From NCBI GenBank assembly GCA_030789695.1, contig CM061138.1, positions 15,014,214-15,078,213 of the forward strand: 64,000 nucleotides of DNA, written 5' to 3'. Each line of letters begins with the position of its first letter. Within the stretch, counting starts at the first letter, position 1. Under the pieces are notes generated by a model, which worked only from the letters and a program-made list of their open reading frames with translations, searched no databases and was not told the DNA's origin. Origin of the DNA: Scilla litardierei. Its lineage: Eukaryota > Streptophyta > Magnoliopsida > Asparagales > Asparagaceae. A program made the position numbers and the translations under genes. This document shows, one piece after another, positions 58,601 to 64,000 of the stretch.

Positions 58601-61600
58601 GACAAACCCTAGATGTTTGCTTTTTGGATACACCAGAAAGCTGGTTAAAAGGCGCGTGTGCGTTCCACATTCACCAGCGATCGATCCCTGATGGTTCCAG
58701 TGGGAAGTGGAGGTAAATGCCCATTGAACTACCGTCCTTTGGCTAGATGTTTGCTTTTCGCGCTTTGCAACTTAGTCTGTGTGCTTTGAGAAAATTGATG
58801 TCAGAAATCATGTATGTTTGCGTTTAGAAAATGGTTTTGTTTTGCCTGTTGTGCGTGGTGAATAATTTTTTTGCGGAGTAATTTTTTGCATGTTGTGCGC
58901 GGTGAGTAAAAAGTGATGCATATACCAAATTATGCACCTCACACAACAGACAATTTTTGCCTATCGTGCGCGGTGATCAAAAAGCGACGCACATACCAAA
59001 TTTTTGCCGGTCGGACACGGCGAGCAAAATTTTTTTGCCTGTTGTGTGCGGTGAGTAATTTGGTATGTGCGTGGAGTAATTTTTTGGGGCAGATGTGTCC
59101 TGGTATGTGCGTGGAGTAATTTTTGGCGGGGTATTTCGGAGTTTTGAAAATGTCAATTTCGTTATTTTTCAAAAAAAATTAAGTGGTTTGTGCGTAGAGC
59201 AAAACGGTGGGTTCGCAAATCTATTCCCTTCAAACCCCGCCCTTATTAGATATGTATAAAAAGATTTTCTTTCCCTTTTTTGGTTTTGCGGTCCAAACGA
59301 ATTTTTCCATACGTTTAACTGCTGCTGATTTGGAAATGACTTGTTATTTTCTTTAATGCCTGCAGTGAAATCCTTCCCTAAAGATGACCCAACAAAGCCC
59401 TGCAAGCTTACTGCATTCCTTGGGTACAAGGCTGGAATGACCCACATTGTCCGTGAGGTGGAGAAGCCAGGATCGAGTAAGTGACTACTTACTGGATGTT
59501 GTTTCTTTTGTTATTTTAGGGTCATCAACACGAAGGAAATGATATATTCTGTTCTTGTTGATATATATTTTCCACATAATTCCTAATAGGTTTGTCTCCT
59601 ATACTATTCTAAAGTTAAGTGTTTGACACATGTTTTTTCCATTCTAGCTTTCAGTTTAGACCATATTATTATTTTTGCAACACAAAATAAAAAAATGATT
59701 ATTGATTTTCTTTCTATCTTATATTTTCTATTGAAATTAATATATATGCAATAAGGTAATTTTTATCTGCAATGTCTATTCCTTTACTGTTTTCTTGCAC
59801 CTTCTTCTTACACCGGAAGTTAATTTTTACACATGAATAATTGTTTGAACTTAATAATTTTTAAATCTTTTATGGGTTACATATAAATAAAACTATTCTC
59901 TATAAGCGTACCTAGATTGGCTTGTTAAGTTGAAGCAGATGAACATTCTCTATTATTCTAAGTATAGATTTTTTGTTTTTTGAATATGTTTTTTAACCTT
60001 TGCAGTGTGCATGCAACCGTTATCAATTCAGCCATGTTGTTCTTCATGTCTTTGATTTTTTTGAAGGGTCTTTGTACCTAAGATCTGGATCTATCTTCTC
60101 AATGTGGTTTCTTTTAAATATAGCTATCATCTACTCTGCTGGTTGCACAGAGATGCACATTCTTTATCTGCTGATGTCTTTCTGAATCTTGGATGATATT
60201 GCCTAATATGCAGAGCTTCACAAGAAGGAGACATGCGAAGCTGTTACCGTTATCGAAGCTCCTCCCATGGTTGTTGTTGGTGTTGTTGGCTACGTGAAGA
60301 CTCCACGTGGTCTTAGATCCCTGAACACTGTTTGGGCTCAGCATCTGAGTGAGGAAGTCAGGAGGAGGTTCTATAAGAACTGGTACAGATCGAAGAAGAA
60401 GGCTTTCACCAAGTACTCCAAGAAATATGAATCTGAGGATGGGAAGAAGGAGATTCAGACCCAGCTTGACAAGATGAAGAAATATGCATCTGTTATCCGT
60501 GTGCTGGCCCACACTCAGGTTTTTACATACACGCATTTCAATTCACAAAGTTTCAGTTTTCCTGTTGATAAGGATCGAATATATGAGGGCATGGGTGAGT
60601 CTTGTTTTGATGCACTTTACTGTTCGCTTTTTTAGGAATTCTTAATATAGCTGAATCATATAACTCAGCGATCTAGAATTAGCAGAGATGATCTTGTTTC
60701 TTGTTGTATTTTAAGTCCTAGCTTAACAAGAGTGTCTGACATCTATTCATGATGTTATATGGTAGACAAATTTTAGGTTAGAATTGAAAACATAAACCAA
60801 TTTAATATATTTAATTGTTTGTGATCCCTTGTATGACAACATAATGGCATTATGTATTTTGACTAAGTTTTCAAGTGTTGTTTTTAATCCTTTCAGATTA
60901 GGAAGATGAAGGGTTTGAAACAGAAGAAGGCCCATTTGATGGAGATCCAGGTGAACGGAGGGACTATTGCAGAGAAGGTAGACTATGCATACGGCTTCTT
61001 CGAGAAGCAAATTCCAGTGGACGCAGTCTTCCAGAAAGACGAGATGATTGACATTATTGGTGTGACCAAGGGTAAGGGTTACGAAGGCGTCGTCACTCGT
61101 TGGGGTGTCACCCGTCTTCCCCGCAAGACCCACCGAGGTCTCCGCAAAGTTGCCTGTATCGGTGCTTGGCATCCGGCCAGGGTCTCTTTCACTGTTGCCC
61201 GTGCTGGGCAGAATGGGTACCACCACCGTACTGAGATGAACAAAAAGATCTACAAGCTCGGCAAATCTGGCGACGAGTCCCACACCGGGGTTACTGAATT
61301 TGATAGGTAACACTTTTTTCCCCTCCTAGATCTGTTGTCTTTTGAATCCTGATGTTATCAACTTAAACTTGGTTATGATTTAATAGGACCGAGAAGGACA
61401 TCACTCCGATGGGAGGGTTCCCGCATTATGGGGTGGTGAAGGATGACTACATACTGATCAAGGGTTGCTGCGTTGGCCCCAAGAAGAGGGTAGTCACACT
61501 TCGCCAGTCTCTGCTGAAGCAGACCTCTCGTTTGGCTCTGGAGGAAATCAAGCTCAAGTTCATCGACACTTCGTCCAAATTTGGCCACGGACGTTTCCAG

Positions 61601-61645
61601 ACCACCCAGGAGAAGCAGAAGTTTTATGGAAGGCTCAAGGCTTGA
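55549..61645 (+). CDS. RPL3: 60S ribosomal protein L3 (uL3), 5 coding exons
   Basis: Joined exons are 55549-55633, 59366-59476, 60214-60518, 60897-61306 and 61387-61645. They total 1170 nt, giving 389 aa plus TGA, the usual plant RPL3 length. All junctions are GT-AG with consistent phase. The N-terminus [20 protein letters not shown] is the conserved basic tail. Other hallmarks are [40 protein letters not shown], the [20 protein letters not shown] block, and the W-finger-adjacent [20 protein letters not shown] and [11 protein letters not shown]. uL3 binds 28S rRNA near the peptidyl-transferase centre and is essential. No frameshift or missing block is seen. The only oddity is the transposon-swollen first coding intron. 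Confidence 0.98.
55844..55972 (+). repeat. Left terminal inverted repeat of the MULE
   Basis: It begins GGGCAATTGATTTGCGATCT and runs to ATGCGCACATACC. It aligns with the reverse complement of 59102-59228 at roughly three quarters of positions by eye. Confidence 0.8.
57380..58152 (-). pseudogene. MULE transposase N-terminal half (FAR1-type zinc finger plus MULE start)
   Basis: 58152-57886 reads [33 protein letters not shown] and [10 protein letters not shown], the FAR1/WRKY-GCM1-like zinc-binding region. The frame then gives [10 protein letters not shown], one TAG, and [20 protein letters not shown]. It continues [39 protein letters not shown] and [20 protein letters not shown] to 57505. Below that, broken text ([18 protein letters not shown], near 57430) matches the next part of MULE transposases. 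The catalytic DDE half is not evident. Confidence 0.8.
58640..58740 (-). repeat. Possible SINE-like Pol III promoter sequence
   Basis: On the minus strand TAGTTCAATGGGCA resembles an A box and GGGATCGATCGCTGG resembles a B box about 40 bases later, the spacing of tRNA-derived SINEs. It lies within the MULE. No poly(A)/poly(T) tail or duplication was identified. Confidence 0.3.
58840..59228. repeat. Right terminal inverted repeat and subterminal GTTGTGCGCGGTGAG repeats of the MULE
   Basis: 59102-59228 is the terminal inverted repeat. Inward from it GTTGTG(C/T)GCGGTGA or close variants occur about five times (58848-59055), and GGTATGTGCGTGGAGTAATT is directly repeated at 59072 and 59102. Subterminal repeats of this kind are typical transposase-binding zones. 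Confidence 0.75.
59366..59476 (+). CDS. RPL3: RPL3 coding exon 2
   Basis: It encodes [20 protein letters not shown] to EVEKPGS, ending at TCGA/GTAAGT. Confidence 0.97.
60214..60518 (+). CDS. RPL3: RPL3 coding exon 3
   Basis: It encodes [20 protein letters not shown] through [14 protein letters not shown], ending in phase 0 at CAG/GTTTTT. Confidence 0.97.
60897..61306 (+). CDS. RPL3: RPL3 coding exon 4
   Basis: It encodes [20 protein letters not shown] through SHTGVTEFD, ending with two bases of an Arg codon at GATAG/GTAACA. It contains the most conserved central part of uL3. Confidence 0.98.
61387..61645 (+). CDS. RPL3: RPL3 coding exon 5 (terminal)
   Basis: It encodes [20 protein letters not shown] through KFYGRLKA and TGA at 61643-61645. 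Confidence 0.98.
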
Positions 61646-62100
61646 AACAGTAATCCATATCAGGGTACTTTCTGTTAGAACGGTTTGAGTCGGCCGAGAT
61701 CGTCGCATCTGGGACTTCCTATTTTTGTAGTATTTTTCAACTTATTTATCCATTCTGCTGTCCGACGTTGATTTTGCTCTGCTTTGCCTGAACTCGTTTA
61801 TAGTTTTAAGATAAATGTTGAGCTGTGTTTACGGGAAAACTGAACCCTGGATAATTGTCATGGTTTATAGAATTTCTTGCTTATTTTTCTGGCTCCGAAC
61901 TCGTATTGTGTGTTTCGAAATGCGAGTTATGTTCTTTATGAGAACTATGGCTTTCATCGAGTTCACCATTTCATCATATATATGTTCAAAATTTTGATAA
62001 CTCAAAATATCCTATGAATTGACTCGATGCAGAAATCGAGGAGTGTGAAATTGAAATGCAATATATTGATTGTGAAGTGATGTCTAGGCATGTTCTTTTC
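61646..62100 (+). other. RPL3 3' UTR and flank
   Basis: T-rich sequence follows the stop. TTTTTGTAGTATTTTTC at about 61722 and AGATAAATGTTG at about 61809 are plausible upstream and positioning elements for the poly(A) site. The exact end cannot be set. Confidence 0.45.
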
Positions 62101-62106
62101 TTTTGC

Positions 62107-62205
62107 TAGAAAGAGGACGAGAAATTGGTAATTACCACTGTTCAAAATGGTAATTACCACTGTCCATGCACCGTAGCATGGATTCTTGTCCCTCTTTCTA
62201 TGTGG
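62107..62205. mobile_element. Small inverted-repeat element
   Basis: CTAGAAAGAGGACGAGAA and its near complement TTCTTGTCCCTCTTTCTATG face each other. They enclose a direct repeat TGGTAATTACCACTGT (about 62126 and 62148). The size and structure suggest a tiny MITE or foldback sequence. Confidence 0.4.
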
Positions 62206-62458
62206 ACTGTTCATTTGCTAGAATGTTGATTTGGGAGTCTTGGCTGAGGTGGCGGCAAAAAATGAGAATCTCGCCTTCTTTAGGTTTCTCCGCAAAATAC
62301 GGGGATTTAGCTGGAATCTCACCCAAAGCTGGGTCCCACGGGGTGTTATCACCCCAAAGCGGTCTATGGTTTTTTTGCTTGAGCTGACATGGGGAAAATA
62401 CACATCATATTTATCATTTTATTTAGGGGTAACCTAATCTAGGTTCACCATACCCTAC

Positions 62459-62858
62459 AATCCAACTTTTTTCATCAAACTTTCGTCAACCAAAAGAACA
62501 CAAGAATGTGGAGTGAGCCCCACAGTAAATTCTCAACTCCACTTTCCATTGAACTTTCCACCAAAGAAACACACTACACCAAGGGCTTGTTCTTTTGGTT
62601 GAAAGTTGAAATTAGAAAGTTGGGAAAGTTGGGAATTCGAGGAGAGAGAAAATCGAGTTTTGTGTTCTTTTGGGTGGAAAGTTATATGGAAAATGGGGTC
62701 AACCCTACTTTCTTATGTTCTTTTGGTAGTAGAAAGTTGGAATGAGAAAGTGGAAAGTTGGTGAGTTCGAGGAGAGAGGGGGGGAGAGAGGGGGGGAGAG
62801 AGAGGGGGGGGGGGGGGGGGGGGGGGAGAGGGGGGGAGAGAGAGGGGGGGGGGGGGGG

Positions 62859-62919
<61 letters not shown>

Positions 62920-63065
62920 GATGAGATAGTGAGACCCACATAATTGTGGAATCACAACTTTTCCAACAATTCTTGAGGATTACAAAGAATCACAAAACCG
63001 GTCAATTCATGTGCCACGTCAGCAAACTTTCCTATTTTTACTTTCAAGCAAAAGAACAAGATTTG
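62459..63065. mobile_element. MITE-like cluster with GTTCTTTTGG inverted motifs
   Basis: CTTGTTCTTTTGGTTGAAAG at about 62587 faces CTTTCAAGCAAAAGAACAAG at about 63042, an inverted pair of about 20 bases. A further inverted copy (AACCAAAAGAACACAAG) lies near 62488, and direct copies are near 62661 and 62717, with GAAAGTTGG...TTCGAGGAGAGAG repeated 128 bp apart. This looks like one MITE nested in or duplicated beside another. Boundaries are uncertain. Confidence 0.5.
62771..62927. repeat. (GGGGGGAGAGA)n / (GA)n microsatellite
   Basis: GA-rich blocks alternate with G runs, followed by about 28 GA dinucleotides and a short GAGAT repeat. Frames through it give Ser/Leu/Pro-only peptides and are not genes. 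Confidence 0.95.
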
Positions 63066-63128
63066 GAAAAGTTGGGTGGAAAAGTACATGAACGGTAGAT
63101 GAATAGTGTCATTTTTTTACTTTCCCAG

Positions 63129-64000
63129 TGTAAAGGCCCGTTTTTAAGGCCCAAAGCCCAAGCCCACTTCCCCTTTTATTAAAACCCTTTTCCCATCTCT
63201 TTTCTCTCTCTCTCTCTTTTCCCTCACGCGTCCGAACCCAGCCCCGATTTTTTTTCTTTTCGTTTTTTTCTTCTCTCTCGCACAGGCGGCAGCGGCGAAG
63301 GCGATAATCGCGGCGGCAGTTAGGGTTTTCGAAAACCCTCTCCCTCCGGTGACGCGCACAACCCTCTCTCGCGAGATCCTCGCGCCGGTTGCAGATCCCG
63401 CCCCCTCGCGATAAGATCTCTCCTCTCTTCCCTCCTTACTTATATAAATGGATTTATAGGGTTTTCGTTTTTCTTCATGCGAAAAACCATTCCTTCTCTC
63501 TTCGAAAATTCCCGTTTTTGTTTCTGAAGTTTCGGACTCTACTCTTGAGGGCTTCGACATCATCGTGGGACTCGGTCTCGCTCCTAGGGCTACGATTTTG
63601 CCTTAGGATTGCCGATCTTGCTTCGAGAGGTTTTCGATTTTGCTCCTTGGTCGCAGATCCGATCTTGGCAGTTCGACTCCACTCTGTTTGGCTTCGGATC
63701 TTTATTACATTTTTGCAAACCTCGATTTCAGGTAGATTCCGAACCCATTAAGCTCCTAATTATTTATTTTCAGAATGAATATGATGATTCATGTAAAATT
63801 CTCAGAGAGGAAACTCCTCCATGAATATATTTTTTTGGCACCTAGTTTTAGATTCACGGCGTAGTTGGCCGTTGTCCCTTATTTTCGATTAGACCCTTCG
63901 CGTTGATACGTTGGTTGTGGTTAGCCGCCGAGGCGGAAGGCTTGGCTTGGTGAGTCATTGAGTTAACTTTGGGCGTTTTCTTTTCTCCATGGGGTTTTAC
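63129..64000 (+). mobile_element. Start of a Ty3/gypsy LTR, cut by the window end
   Basis: It begins TGTAAAGGCCCG, the start signature shared with the LTRs at 50196 (TGTAACGGCC) and on the minus strand at 40330 (TGTAATGGCC). A pyrimidine-rich leader (CTCTCTCTCTCTCTT) follows at about 63203, then GC-rich then T-rich sequence typical of such LTRs. Candidate left duplication is CCCAG (63124-63128). Confidence 0.6.

Larger units (their letters stand above)
55844..59228 (-). mobile_element. Mutator-like element (3385 bp) in RPL3 intron 1
   Basis: Long terminal inverted repeats lie at 55844-55972 and 59102-59228. Reading inward from each end they share GGG(C)AAT, GATTTGCGA, CACCGTTTTGCTC, TTTTGAAAATG and GGTATGTGCG. 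The interior carries a FAR1/MULE-type transposase remnant on the minus strand. The element accounts for 3.4 of the 3.7 kb of the intron. A clean 9-bp duplication was not found, so it is probably old or the outermost bases have drifted. Confidence 0.8.

Noticed and set aside
62682..62955. Three overlapping minus-strand frames encoding Ser/Leu/Pro repeats
   Set aside because: They are direct translations of the GA/G microsatellite in all three frames.

Overview
This window is nuclear DNA from a flowering plant. It holds two spliced plant genes, a LIKE-COV (DUF502) membrane protein and cytosolic ribosomal protein L3 (uL3), plus one tRNA-Asn(GTT). All are embedded in layered Ty1/copia, Ty3/gypsy, hAT, Mutator-like, PIF/Harbinger, Helitron and MITE sequence. 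The sequence does not fix the species. I see no CRISPR array, operon or prokaryotic feature. Nearly all long open frames outside the two genes are decayed transposon coding or chance frames.

Layout. 1-7621 is a nest at the left edge: the 3' LTR of a gypsy element (28-2433) lies in a degenerate copia pol (2434-5596) with its own short 3' LTR (5597-5732), and that copia lies in an older gypsy LTR (5733-7621). 7791-13286 is a gutted SIRE-like copia with Helitron-type pieces inside. 15119-47001 is the LIKE-COV gene on the + strand: seven exons, 253 codons plus stop, spread over 32 kb because introns 1, 3 and 4 are filled with transposons. Intron 1 holds two small non-autonomous LTR elements and a LINE scrap. 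Intron 3 holds a gypsy element (24911-34554, duplication CATAT) carrying a 4.25-kb hAT (27207-31456, duplication AGAGCATC) and a 706-bp MITE (31911-32616, duplication GTTGTAAC). Intron 4 holds a copia element (35790 to about 44496) carrying a 2.86-kb LTR (37467-40330).

48809-48882 is the tRNA-Asn. 50116-54690 is a PIF/Harbinger relic. Its Myb/SANT-like frame is split by a 3.5-kb solo LTR (50196-53729, duplication GAGTA), and the broken frame joins exactly across the insertion. A convergent scrap of the Harbinger transposase follows. 55549-61645 is RPL3 on the + strand: five coding exons, 389 aa, with a ribosomal-protein type promoter (two TGGGCC boxes, TATA, telo-box) and a probable 5'UTR intron. 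Its first coding intron is enlarged by a 3.4-kb Mutator-like element with long terminal inverted repeats and a FAR1/MULE transposase remnant. 62.4-63.1 kb is MITE-like sequence with a GA/G microsatellite. From 63129 to the end is the start of another gypsy LTR.

The two host genes look intact in frame and splice sites. They are not functionally linked. The most informative content is the nesting order of the insertions, several of which can be closed to the base by their target-site duplications. I did not find a convincing new functional system. The candidates worth a second look are the extreme LIKE-COV intron load, the interrupted Harbinger locus, a Lys/Pro-rich coding remnant in a small LTR element, and palindromic repeat clusters inside two unrelated LTRs.
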